Below, piece by piece: positions 25,619 through 33,423 of a DNA stretch of 53,347 bases. Below the pieces are notes generated by a model. The model saw only the letters and a list, made by a program, of their open reading frames with translations. It did no database searches and was not told the DNA's origin. Every line of letters starts with the position of its first letter. The first letter of the stretch is position 1. The translations under genes were made by a program, and so were the position numbers. The DNA lies in the NCBI RefSeq assembly GCF_946222305.1, contig NZ_CAMIHZ010000016.1:1-53347 (forward strand), read 5' to 3'. The stretch comes from an uncultured Corynebacterium sp. Its GTDB lineage: Bacteria; Actinomycetota; Actinomycetes; Mycobacteriales; Mycobacteriaceae.

Positions 25619-26416
25619 TTAAATTCCCAGGGCCAAGCGACCGGCGATAAACACCATCATGATGCCGATGACAATGTTGATCTTTTGCCAAACGGCTGGC
25701 TTCGCAAGGTGGTGGGACAGCGCACGTGCACCCAAGCCCAAGGCGGGGAACCACGTCACCGTCGCCACGAGCGCACCGATTCCCAAGGCCCAAGCCAGCT
25801 CACCGTACTGGTTAGCCATTCCACCGAGCATCACGAATCCATCGACGAAAGCGCCGGGGTTCAGCCAGCTCATCGCGATGGCCGCGAGTACTGGTTTTCG
25901 GATGGATTCGCGGGTGGGGCGGACAGCCTCAATTGGAGCCTTGTGTACGGTCATCGTGGTCGTCGTCCGTTCCAGAGTTGCTACTTGTGAACCCTCGGAT
26001 CTGAAGCCCAATTCCTGCTGGTCGGGGGCGCTAGGGAGCGTGGCAGGGGAGTCCGGCGTGGCGTCGGTGGAAGAAGACCTCGTGTTAACCCCGGCCGACA
26101 TGAGGCCGCGAGGGTTGCGAGCCTCCTCGAAATTGACGAATGCGAACCACAACAGGAAAGCCACACCGGCCCAGCGCAGAACCTCGAGCAACCACGGTGC
26201 CCGGCCGACGATGAAGTCCACGCCGGTGATGCCGCCGATTACGAGCAGAAGATCGGACACGATGCAGACGGTGAGCACGGCGCCGAGTGCGTGACGGCGA
26301 AGGCCCTGCTTGATAACGAGGGCGTTTTGAGGGCCAAGCGCCACAATGAGCGATACCCACAGCAGGAAGCCCTGCACCATGACGTGGAATCCTTCAGTGG
26401 TGAAAATGTGTGTCAT
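25619..26416 (-). CDS. lysE: L-lysine/L-arginine exporter
   Basis: The 265-residue protein matches the LysE/ArgO family: the N-terminal signature LIVALGPQNALVIKQGLRR, then VCIVSDLLLVIGGITGVD, RWAGVAFLLWFAFVNF and the second-half motif AIAMSWLNPGAFVDGFVMLGG. It has five to six transmembrane helices and a hydrophilic loop (about residues 95-170) similar in place to the loop of the C. glutamicum LysE. It exports excess lysine and arginine, for example during growth on peptides. It is divergent from a LysG-type regulator, the classical pair. Start ATG 26416 has GAGG 4 nt upstream; ATG 26380 (with AAGGA) is an alternative. Confidence 0.92.
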   Translation of the reverse strand: MTHIFTTEGFHVMVQGFLLWVSLIVALGPQNALVIKQGLRRHALGAVLTVCIVSDLLLVIGGITGVDFIVGRAPWLLEVLRWAGVAFLLWFAFVNFEEARNPRGLMSAGVNTRSSSTDATPDSPATLPSAPDQQELGFRSEGSQVATLERTTTTMTVHKAPIEAVRPTRESIRKPVLAAIAMSWLNPGAFVDGFVMLGGMANQYGELAWALGIGALVATVTWFPALGLGARALSHHLAKPAVWQKINIVIGIMMVFIAGRLALGI

Positions 26417-26609
26417 GATCCTCTACCCCTCTCTATTGCCACTTCGACTTTTCGCGGTGTTCACGCTGCGTATCTTCACTCAAGATTTTCCAGCGGACTG
26501 GGCTTGGCCCGTCCGTCACATAGGCTAAAATGACCACGATATGAAGGCAATCTAACCTTTCTTAGTGTGGTTTAAATCTGCTTAAGACTACTGATGGTGG
26601 GTATATTCT

Positions 26610-27494
26610 GTGGCGGGTAAATGGGCTTTGCGACATCTCAATACGTTGTTGGCGGTTGTGGATACCGGTAGTTTTGACGCCGCCGCGGCCTCACTCGGCG
26701 TTAGCGCCTCAGCGGTATCTCAACGCATTAAGGCTCTGGAAAGCGATATCGGGCGAATCCTAGTCAGGCGATCGTCGCCGGCTTCGGCCACTCCGGCGGG
26801 AGAGATCCTGGTGCAAACTGCCCGTCGCATGGAGTTGTTGGAAAAAGAGGCGGTGCTGCAGCTAGAGGGACGGCTGAACTCCGTGCCTTTGAGCGTGGTG
26901 ATTAATGCAGACAGCTTGGCCACTTGGTTCCGCCAAGTCCTAGCGGATGCCGCTACGTGGCCGGGTGCTGGATTGAATATCAGCGTAGAAGACGAGCGCC
27001 ACTCGCTGCGCATGCTGCGACGTGGTGATTGCATGGCGGTGGTGACCTCGGAGTCGGTGGCGACTGCAGGGTGTGAGGTCGACTATCTGGGGCGGCACCG
27101 TTATTTGGCGGTGTGCAGTCCGGGGTTGGCGCGGCGTTTTAGGAGCGGGGATTACACGTGGGAAACATTGCCGGCGGCGCGCTTTGGTTCCAAGGACCTC
27201 ATGGAAGTGGCGTTTTTGAGCCAGGAGCTGGGTGCATTCACGCCGTCGCCGGAACGCCGTGAGTTCCACATTCCGTCCTACGACGGGATCCTTGATGCGG
27301 TGTTGGCCGGGCTGGGGTGGGCCATGATTCCCGAATCGACCGTGTGGTCTTTGATTGAGGACGGGAGTTTGGTGCAGCTACACCCGGCCTGCCTCGATGT
27401 TCCGCTCTATTGGCAGCGGTGGAAAGTTGAATCCGTCATGCTGGATCGGTTGACCGATAGCATCCACGCGGCGGCTGCGAGCAGCTTGGACTAG
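26610..27494 (+). CDS. lysG: LysR-family activator of lysE
   Basis: A 294-residue LysR-type regulator. The N-terminal winged helix-turn-helix reads LNTLLAVVDTGSFDAAAASLGVSASAVSQRIKALE, and the effector domain follows (about 90-290). Close agreement with C. glutamicum LysG includes VVINADSLATWF, LRRGDCMAVVT and a terminal LYWQRWKVES. LysG senses lysine, arginine or histidine and switches on lysE, which lies divergent across a 193-bp gap, so the operator is expected there. The start is uncertain: GTG 26610 lies just behind a TATATT, and a TTG at 26628 would also keep the full DNA-binding domain. Codon use is normal. Confidence 0.92.
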   Translation: MAGKWALRHLNTLLAVVDTGSFDAAAASLGVSASAVSQRIKALESDIGRILVRRSSPASATPAGEILVQTARRMELLEKEAVLQLEGRLNSVPLSVVINADSLATWFRQVLADAATWPGAGLNISVEDERHSLRMLRRGDCMAVVTSESVATAGCEVDYLGRHRYLAVCSPGLARRFRSGDYTWETLPAARFGSKDLMEVAFLSQELGAFTPSPERREFHIPSYDGILDAVLAGLGWAMIPESTVWSLIEDGSLVQLHPACLDVPLYWQRWKVESVMLDRLTDSIHAAAASSLD

Positions 27495-27545
27495 TGCTAG
27501 TGAGGCGTCGGTGGGGGTGACGGGAGAAGGACCGCACCTTAGGCG

Positions 27546-28592
27546 CTAGTCCGCGAATGCCCCCGGCTCATCACCGACGGTCTTATCCCCTTCATGCACA
27601 GGGCCTGGGGCACTGCCTTCGCCGAATGGGCTGCCACCGAGTTTTTCGCGACCATGCTTGGTGTAGAAAATCTTTGGGTCCGGCCCGATCGGCACCACAC
27701 CGGTTGGGTTGATGTCCTGGTGTACGAGGAAATAGTGGTCCTTGATGTGCTGGAAATTGGTGGTGTCCCCAAACCCTGGCGTCTGGAAGAGGTCGCGCAG
27801 GTAACCCCATAGCGCTGGCATTTCGGAGATCTTATTCCGATTGCACTTGAAGTGGTTGTGGTACACCATGTCGAACCGAATGAGCGTCGCAAATAAATAA
27901 ATGTCGACCAGTGTGATGTGGTCGCCCATCAGGTACCGACGCCCCGTCAAGCGCTCCTCCAACGTGTCTAGGGTCGCGAACAAGTCGGTGAACGCCTTTT
28001 CGTAGACCTCCTGGCTGCGGGTAAAACCGCACTTGTACACGCCATTGTTGACGTTGTGGAAGATCTCCTCGGCGAGCGCGTCCATTTCCTCGCGCAGGTG
28101 CTCGGGGTAGAGGTCTGGGGCGCCCTCACGAGCGTATTCACCCCATTGGGTGGCGAGATCCGGCACGAGCGTGGGGAAGTCATTGGTCACGACTGCCTTG
28201 GACTCGATATCCACGATGGCGGGGACCGTGATGCCCCGAGGATAATCGGGGAAGCGGTTCATGTAGGCGTCGCGAAGTTTGCCTATGCCAAGCACTGGAT
28301 CGACGGAGTTCTCATCGAGATCGAAAGTCCACGACTGCCAGTCGTGTGTGGGGCCGGTAAGTCCCTGGCTGATGGCATTTTCGAGGCCCATCAGGCGACG
28401 GGTGATGACAGCGCGGTGTGCCCACGGGCAGGCGCGCGAGGCTACGAGGCGGAATTTGCCTGGCTCGGCTTTCCACGCCTCGCCTTGCCCAGAGCTGGTC
28501 TGGGAAGCGTCGAATTGGGAGGGGTCGGCGACGATGCGGTCATCAATGTAGTTGGTGTCTCGCTGGTAGGCATTGCTTTCGACGTAGCTCAT
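27546..28592 (-). CDS. Xi-class (Ecm4/YqjG) thiol transferase, glutathionyl- or mycothiolyl-hydroquinone reductase type
   Basis: The 348-residue protein has the Xi-class active-site motif RACPWAHR (Cys55), DWQSWTFD, the NDFPTLVPDLATQW segment and the C-terminal helical region LTLVDIYLFATLIRFDMVYHNHFKCN-type text seen in YqjG. These enzymes remove glutathione from glutathionylated hydroquinones. Corynebacteria use mycothiol, so mycothiol is the likely physiological thiol; this is inference. ATG 28592 follows TACACT by 8 nt; a TTG two codons earlier is the alternative. It converges on lysG with a 51-bp gap and no clear terminator. Confidence 0.88.
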   Translation of the reverse strand: MSYVESNAYQRDTNYIDDRIVADPSQFDASQTSSGQGEAWKAEPGKFRLVASRACPWAHRAVITRRLMGLENAISQGLTGPTHDWQSWTFDLDENSVDPVLGIGKLRDAYMNRFPDYPRGITVPAIVDIESKAVVTNDFPTLVPDLATQWGEYAREGAPDLYPEHLREEMDALAEEIFHNVNNGVYKCGFTRSQEVYEKAFTDLFATLDTLEERLTGRRYLMGDHITLVDIYLFATLIRFDMVYHNHFKCNRNKISEMPALWGYLRDLFQTPGFGDTTNFQHIKDHYFLVHQDINPTGVVPIGPDPKIFYTKHGREKLGGSPFGEGSAPGPVHEGDKTVGDEPGAFAD

Positions 28593-28660
28593 ACCCAATT
28601 AGTGTACACGTCATCTAAATTCTCGGCGTGGAACCCCGGAACGGTATCGCTATGGGCCGA

Positions 28661-28674
28661 ACCGTCCGGACGGT
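28661..28674. repeat. perfect palindrome between ilvD and the Ecm4-like gene
   Basis: ACCGTCCGGACGGT is a 14-bp perfect palindrome. Nearby, CCGGAACGGTAT (28636-28647) partly repeats its right half plus flank. It lies about 70 bp upstream of the Ecm4-like start, so an operator is possible. The gap holds no ORF that I would call. Confidence 0.4.
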
Positions 28675-28691
28675 ATTCCGAGGGGAGGGGA

Positions 28692-28712
28692 CCGCCGGCA
28701 TGAAACCGGCGG
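28692..28712 (-). terminator. hairpin after ilvD
   Basis: CCGCCGG, a 7-nt loop and CCGGCGG form a GC-only 7-bp stem 8 nt beyond the ilvD stop. There is no T-tract, so it may be a Rho-dependent end or an mRNA-protecting hairpin rather than a classical terminator. Confidence 0.4.
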
Positions 28713-28719
28713 GCCAGGA

Positions 28720-30567
28720 TTACCGCACCTCGCGCACTGCACCCTTATCGGCGCTTGTCGCCATAGCGGCGTAGGCGCGCAGAGCCTTGGTGACCGTGCG
28801 AGTGCGCGTGGTGGGGGTCCATGGCTTGTCGCGGGACTCCATTTCCTCGCGGCGTTTGGCGATTTCCTCATCGGGAACGTCTAGCTTCAAGCGACGCTCG
28901 TGGACATCGATGATGATCTTGTCGCCATCCTGGATCAACCCGATCAACCCACTGTGGGCGGCCTCGGGGGAGATGTGCCCCACGGAGATGCCCGAGGATC
29001 CACCGGAGAAACGACCGTCGGTGATCAACGCGCACTTCTTGCCCAAACCGGAGCCCTTCAGGAATGCGGTGGGGTGCAGCATTTCCTGCATGCCGGGACC
29101 GCCCGATGGTCCTTCGTAGCGCACGACGATGACATGGCCGGGCTGGACCTTCTTGTCGAGAATGATCCGTACGGCATCTTCCTGGCTTTCCACCACCAAG
29201 GCGGTGCCTTCGAAATGCCACAGCTCCTCATCCACGCCGGCGGCCTTGATAACGGCACCATCGGTTGCTAGGTTGCCACGCAGGATCGCCAACCCGCCAT
29301 CTGCGGTATAGGCGTGTTCAACGTCGCGGATCACACCATTTTCCGCATCCGTATCTAGGCTCGACCAGCGGTTGTTCTGCGAGAACGCCTCGGTCGTACG
29401 TACGCCACCGGGTGCGGCATGGAAAAGCTCAATGGCCTCGTCGGAGGCTTCACCGCTGCGGATATCCCACGGCAGGAGCCATTCTTTCATCGACGCCGCG
29501 TGCACCGTGTGCACGTTTTCATTGAGCTTGCCGCCACGCCAGAGCTCGCCCAAGATGGCCGGAATTCCGCCGCCACGGTGGACATCTTCCATGTGGAAAT
29601 CTGAGTTAGGGGAGACTTTGGAAAGGCAGGGAACCTGGGTGGACAGCCGGTCGATATCGTGCAAATCGAAGTCAACTTCGCCCTCCTGAGCTGCAGCCAG
29701 GATGTGCAAAACGGTATTGGTGGATCCGCCCATAGCCATGTCCAGCGCCATAGCATTTTCAAATGCTTCGCGGGTTGCAATGGACCGAGGCAACACGGAG
29801 TCATCGCCTTCCCCGTAGTAGCGCTTGCACAGATCCACGATCGTGGTGCCAGCCTTGCTGAACAGGTCGCGGCGCGCTTCATGGGTGGCGAGGGTGGATC
29901 CATTGCCGGGCAGGGAAAGCCCCAGCGCCTCCGTCAGGCAGTTCATGGAGTTTGCGGTGAACATGCCGGAGCACGATCCACAAGTTGGACACGCAGCTTG
30001 CTCCACCGTCAGCAGGGACTGCGCTGAGACTGCTTCGGAAGCCGAGGCCGAGATAGCCGTAACCAGGTCGGTAGGGGCTTGAGTCACACCATCGACGACG
30101 ACCGCCTTGCCCGCTTCCATCGGGCCGCCGGAGACAAACACGACAGGGATGTTCAAGCGCATCGCAGCATTGAGCATTCCGGGCGTGATCTTGTCGCAGT
30201 TGGAAATACACACGAGCGCATCGGCTGCATGGCCGTTGACCATGTACTCCACGGCGTCGGAAATAACCTCGCGAGAAGGCAGTGAGTACAACATGCCACC
30301 GTGACCCATGGCAATGCCATCGTCGACGGCAATGGTGTTGAACTCACGGGGCACACCACCGGCTTCCCGGATGGCATCAGCCACGATCTCGCCCACATCC
30401 TTCAGGTGGACGTGGCCAGGTACGAACTGGGTATATGAGTTCGCGATAGCGATGATGGGCTTGTCAAAGTCGCTATCGGTCATCCCCGTTGCGCGCCACA
30501 GTGCACGTGCACCAGCAGCGTTGCGACCTTGGGTGGTGACAGCGGAACGGAAGGGGATTGCGTTCAT
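28720..30567 (-). CDS. ilvD: dihydroxy-acid dehydratase
   Basis: Dehydrates 2,3-dihydroxyisovalerate and 2,3-dihydroxy-3-methylvalerate, the third shared step to valine and isoleucine (and leucine). The 615-residue protein carries the iron-sulfur cysteines in CISNCDK (C120, C124) and CPTCGSC (from 193) and the lysine that is carbamylated in relatives (K126). Text and length match the E. coli and C. glutamicum enzymes closely. It lies 2 nt after the PH-domain protein gene, with the ATG directly behind that stop, so the two are translationally coupled. Confidence 0.97.
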   Translation of the reverse strand: MNAIPFRSAVTTQGRNAAGARALWRATGMTDSDFDKPIIAIANSYTQFVPGHVHLKDVGEIVADAIREAGGVPREFNTIAVDDGIAMGHGGMLYSLPSREVISDAVEYMVNGHAADALVCISNCDKITPGMLNAAMRLNIPVVFVSGGPMEAGKAVVVDGVTQAPTDLVTAISASASEAVSAQSLLTVEQAACPTCGSCSGMFTANSMNCLTEALGLSLPGNGSTLATHEARRDLFSKAGTTIVDLCKRYYGEGDDSVLPRSIATREAFENAMALDMAMGGSTNTVLHILAAAQEGEVDFDLHDIDRLSTQVPCLSKVSPNSDFHMEDVHRGGGIPAILGELWRGGKLNENVHTVHAASMKEWLLPWDIRSGEASDEAIELFHAAPGGVRTTEAFSQNNRWSSLDTDAENGVIRDVEHAYTADGGLAILRGNLATDGAVIKAAGVDEELWHFEGTALVVESQEDAVRIILDKKVQPGHVIVVRYEGPSGGPGMQEMLHPTAFLKGSGLGKKCALITDGRFSGGSSGISVGHISPEAAHSGLIGLIQDGDKIIIDVHERRLKLDVPDEEIAKRREEMESRDKPWTPTTRTRTVTKALRAYAAMATSADKGAVREVR

Positions 30568-30569
30568 CG

Positions 30570-31166
30570 TTATTCTTCTCTCGACTTCTTGTTCTCGGAA
30601 TCGTATTCCGCGCGGCGCTTCGCTTCGTAGTCCGCGTATTCGTCCTTATCCATGAGAATGGCGTAGCCGTCCTTGTGTACGACTTGAACCTTTTCTTGAG
30701 TCGCACGACGGCCAGCTGTCACCGGGTCTGGAATCCGGCCGTCGGAGGCCTCGCTCAGGGTGGCGAGCGAGTTGAAGCTCACACCAGGCAACCACATCAT
30801 CTTGTCGTCATCACTGGTGGCAAAGCCCTTTCCGCCCTTGTTGAAGCGGATCGATTTGAAATCCTCCCACTGCATGCTTTCCGATCTACGCAGCAGGTAG
30901 CGGGTGGAAATCCCCTGTGGGCTCACCACGGTTCGTACGCGGAGAACCCACACAATGAACAGCAGCGGTAGCACTGGAACCCAGAAGAACCAACGCACGT
31001 TGTATCCCGTAAACAGCAGGCAGATCAGGAACATCACGATGGCTGCCAACACGTGTTCGCGGCTGGGCCGGAATACTGTGGAATCGCCTACGCGCTTGGC
31101 GTTGCGGTCCGCCATCTCTGGGTCGGTCGTGCCCTCTGGGCTGGGGGATTCTGGGCTTGAGCTCAT
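30570..31166 (-). CDS. membrane protein with bacterial PH domain (bPH6/CFP6-like)
   Basis: The 198-residue protein has a charged N terminus (30 aa), two adjacent transmembrane helices (about 37-78, including FFWVPVLPLLFIVWVL) and a PH-like domain (about 80-160; VVSPQGISTRYLLRRSESM, WEDFKSIRF). This is the architecture of the PF10756 family, which includes M. tuberculosis CFP6. The C-terminal 25 residues are highly charged. The same gene precedes ilvD in C. glutamicum. ATG 31166 follows TAAGAT by 6 nt. It is followed by ilvD after 2 nt, so it may share ilvD regulation. Confidence 0.82.
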   Translation of the reverse strand: MSSSPESPSPEGTTDPEMADRNAKRVGDSTVFRPSREHVLAAIVMFLICLLFTGYNVRWFFWVPVLPLLFIVWVLRVRTVVSPQGISTRYLLRRSESMQWEDFKSIRFNKGGKGFATSDDDKMMWLPGVSFNSLATLSEASDGRIPDPVTAGRRATQEKVQVVHKDGYAILMDKDEYADYEAKRRAEYDSENKKSREE

Positions 31167-31246
31167 GGTGCTATCTTAATCAGCTTCTTTTCTTGATCTG
31201 ACGCCACCCCGCCCCATCTGTTCGAGGTTGAGGCGGGGAAAATGTG

Positions 31247-32950
31247 CTACTGGGCTGTGTTGGTGGGATTTTGTGCTGTCCCGTTGCCAGTGCCCGCACC
31301 GTTGTCGGCTGTCGCGCCGCTGTCGGTATCCGTGCCACCGTTCGGATTGGTGGTGGGCTGATTTCCCCGTTGCGGAACTGGAGTGTTCCCTGGCTGGTTG
31401 GGGTTCGCGGTGGTTCCCGGGTTGGTGCCCTGACCGGAATTGTTTGGTTGATTCAACTCGGAATCGGGGGCCTGTGTTTGGTCACCGGAGTCCGTGGGAG
31501 TCTGTTCCTGCGTTGGGGTGGGCTCTACCGTCTGGGTTGGGCGTGTCTTGGTAGCGGACGGAGCGGGTTCGCTGGTCTCGGTCACCCGCCACTTATCTGG
31601 GGAGAGCACGCCGGCATTTCCACCTTCTGGGTTGCTGGAGAATACGGCTAGCACACCGACGACGAGTAGCGCGAGGACCAAGGCAGTGGTCGACCAGCGC
31701 ACACGCCCACCCAAACTCAGCGCGTTTTTAATCTTGGTGTCGTACTCCTGTCGCCGCGGCTCTAGTTCCTGCAGGTCGTCTTCACTGAATTTGTCAGCCT
31801 CCAACCCCTTGCCGGGACCATGGTCACTCGGAGCGATGGGAGCGGCGGCCTCTGCATCGTCGTCGAAAGGCACATCGGCTTCGGGGATGAGTTTCGTGCC
31901 GGTGTCATCGACTGGGTGTTCGCTGGTGTCTCGGGCAGGCTCGCTGTGGCGGGCCCTCTGCGACCACGCAGAGGTTTCGTCCGCCTGGGTATCGGCTACG
32001 CGGTTGGTTCCGGGGAAAACCTCGGTGGGGGCCGAGTTGGCGTCGGCATAAGAAGGCAGAGATGCCTTGGCTTCCTGCTGCGACAGTGAGTTCGTGCTGC
32101 CGATGGGGGCTCCCGGCAGGTCGTAGCGATCCCAGAAAACGTTAAGGAGCGCGGAGCGGATGACGCGCTCGACAGCCCACTGCATAGCTGGGTTGACCTC
32201 CGCGTTCACACGGAAGTTCACGGCCCACGGTTGGCCGGCGGCGACGGGCGCTATGATCTCCGTCGCGGGCAGGATCTCGATCTGGCCACGTACATCCCGC
32301 ACAATCGATGGGTCCTTCACGGCACGGTGCACAGTTGTTTCCACCGTAGAGATGAGGTCGTCCATCGCCTCGCCGGGGTGCAGCGGAATAGCGAGGTTCA
32401 CCACTGCACGGGACCACTCCTGGGAGTAGTTGGTGATGACGCCGGCGGAACCATTGGGGACAGTGACGAGTTCGCCGGAAGGGGTACGAACCTTCGTTGC
32501 GCGCAAGGTCAGCGCCACAACGGTGCCGGAGATATCGCTCGTGGTGCCGTCGAAGGAGACGAAGTCGCCCACACCGAACTGGCGTTCGGAGATGATGAAG
32601 AATCCGGCGAGGAAGTCGCCGATGATTTTCTGCGAACCGAAACCGATAGCTGCGGTGAGGACGGTTGCGGGCAGTGCGGCTCCGACCGGAGGAACACCCA
32701 GGTTGGTCAGCGCCAACATGATGATGACGAAAAATCCGATCGCTTGGACGACGTAGACCAAGGCGCCGATCAGCGCCAGGCGCGTCTTCGTGGCTTCCTC
32801 GCCCTTGCTAAATCGGCGAGCGATAATGCGCACCGCCAAGCGCCCCAGCCGCGGTAAGAGAATCACGCAGAGCAACAAAGCGGTGAGGGGAATGCCGTGA
32901 TTGACGAACCATTCCCACAACTGGAATAGGAAGTATTTCAGATCCACCAT
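31247..32950 (-). CDS. mscCG: MscS-type mechanosensitive channel, MscCG-like, probable glutamate exporter
   Basis: The 567-residue protein has an MscS core (about 1-280). TM1 and TM2 lie near residues 18-90. The pore helix is ALPATVLTAAIGFGSQKII, followed by GDFLAGFFIISERQFGVGDFV and the beta/alpha-beta vestibule. After an acidic linker comes a fourth membrane helix (TTALVLALLVVGVLAVFSS, about 425-445) and a 120-residue tail rich in Pro, Thr, Gln, Asn and Gly. This extra helix plus tail is the hallmark of MscCG (NCgl1221) of C. glutamicum, the main glutamate efflux channel. As in that species it is divergent from ilvBNC. ATG 32950 follows TAACCT by 7 nt. Confidence 0.9.
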   Translation of the reverse strand: MVDLKYFLFQLWEWFVNHGIPLTALLLCVILLPRLGRLAVRIIARRFSKGEEATKTRLALIGALVYVVQAIGFFVIIMLALTNLGVPPVGAALPATVLTAAIGFGSQKIIGDFLAGFFIISERQFGVGDFVSFDGTTSDISGTVVALTLRATKVRTPSGELVTVPNGSAGVITNYSQEWSRAVVNLAIPLHPGEAMDDLISTVETTVHRAVKDPSIVRDVRGQIEILPATEIIAPVAAGQPWAVNFRVNAEVNPAMQWAVERVIRSALLNVFWDRYDLPGAPIGSTNSLSQQEAKASLPSYADANSAPTEVFPGTNRVADTQADETSAWSQRARHSEPARDTSEHPVDDTGTKLIPEADVPFDDDAEAAAPIAPSDHGPGKGLEADKFSEDDLQELEPRRQEYDTKIKNALSLGGRVRWSTTALVLALLVVGVLAVFSSNPEGGNAGVLSPDKWRVTETSEPAPSATKTRPTQTVEPTPTQEQTPTDSGDQTQAPDSELNQPNNSGQGTNPGTTANPNQPGNTPVPQRGNQPTTNPNGGTDTDSGATADNGAGTGNGTAQNPTNTAQ

Positions 32951-33036
32951 GCTTGCAAGGTTACGTGAGTAGTCGGACAGTCCAATGACGTGGCTGCGCG
33001 TCCCACTGCCTTCCCAGTTCCCGTTATAAGAGTTGC

Positions 33037-33052
33037 CAGAATCGCGATTCTG
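33037..33052. repeat. 16-bp perfect palindrome between mscCG and ilvB
   Basis: CAGAATCGCGATTCTG is a perfect palindrome located about 85 bp upstream of the mscCG start and 130 bp upstream of the ilvBNC promoter. The core AGAATCGCGATT also occurs over the pfkA -10 box (13173-13184). An unknown regulator is possible. Confidence 0.45.
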
Positions 33053-33164
33053 CTGGAATTAAATACGGTGCTTTAGCGCAGTTCGAGCGGTGGTTTCAGT
33101 GTTCACCTGATGGGATAGCTGTGCCGTCCTTTGGGAAATATATGGTCAAAAGGGGTAAAAACGC

Positions 33165-33193
33165 TTGACGGCTTTGTTGTGTTGGTATAAGCT
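33165..33193 (+). promoter_or_regulatory. ilvBNC promoter
   Basis: TTGACG (33165-33170), 17 bp, then TAAGCT (33188-33193), or TATAAG (33186-33191) with a 15-bp spacer. The leader-peptide ATG begins 6-8 nt later, so the leader is probably translated from the first base of the transcript. Confidence 0.7.
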
Positions 33194-33199
33194 ACCGGC

Positions 33200-33238
33200 A
33201 TGACTTCCAAAGAAATTATTCGAGTACTCGTAGCGTAG
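33200..33238 (+). CDS. ilvBNC leader peptide, 12 aa
   Basis: The reading frame MTSKEIIRVLVA is followed by TAG. Five of its 12 residues are Ile, Val or Leu (codons ATT ATT, GTA CTC GTA), the pathway end products. It starts at the transcription start and ends exactly where the first arm of the antiterminator begins. C. glutamicum ilvBNC is known to be controlled by a leader peptide of similar size and composition, which makes a ribosome-stalling role here very likely. Confidence 0.88.
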   Translation: MTSKEIIRVLVA

Positions 33239-33320
33239 GGGCGCCCAGCACCCTCGACCTCACGAACTCGAATGAAGGCGCCCCCGAACCGGAAACCACC
33301 GGTGAATCGGGGGCCTTTTT
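33238..33320 (+). terminator. ilvBNC attenuator
   Basis: Arm A, GGGGCGCC (33238-33245), pairs perfectly with GGCGCCCC (33277-33284) to form an antiterminator. The latter overlaps GCCCCCGA (33280-33287), which instead pairs with TCGGGGGC (33307-33314), extended inward by ACCGG/CCGGT, to form a terminator followed by TTTTT (33316-33320). The two structures exclude each other. Ribosome stalling at the Ile/Val/Leu codons would change which one forms; how stalling next to arm A favours read-through needs the exact position of the stalled ribosome. Confidence 0.88.
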
Positions 33321-33423
33321 CGTTGGATGGCATGCCCAACTGCCCAGTGAAAAGTTGCATGGCGAAAAGTGCCCACGCGGTGCTTAGGTGCAAGCAACAC
33401 ACCCAAAACAAGGAGCGAGCAAC

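Noticed and set aside
31207..31238. CCCCGCC/GGCGGGG pair as a terminator after mscCG
   Set aside because: The 18-nt loop and T-run on the wrong side for the minus-strand transcript make termination unlikely.
33200..33423. Region as a T-box riboswitch of ilvBNC
   Set aside because: No TGGNACCGCG-type T-box word; the BCAA-rich leader peptide and exclusive hairpins explain it as ribosome-mediated attenuation.
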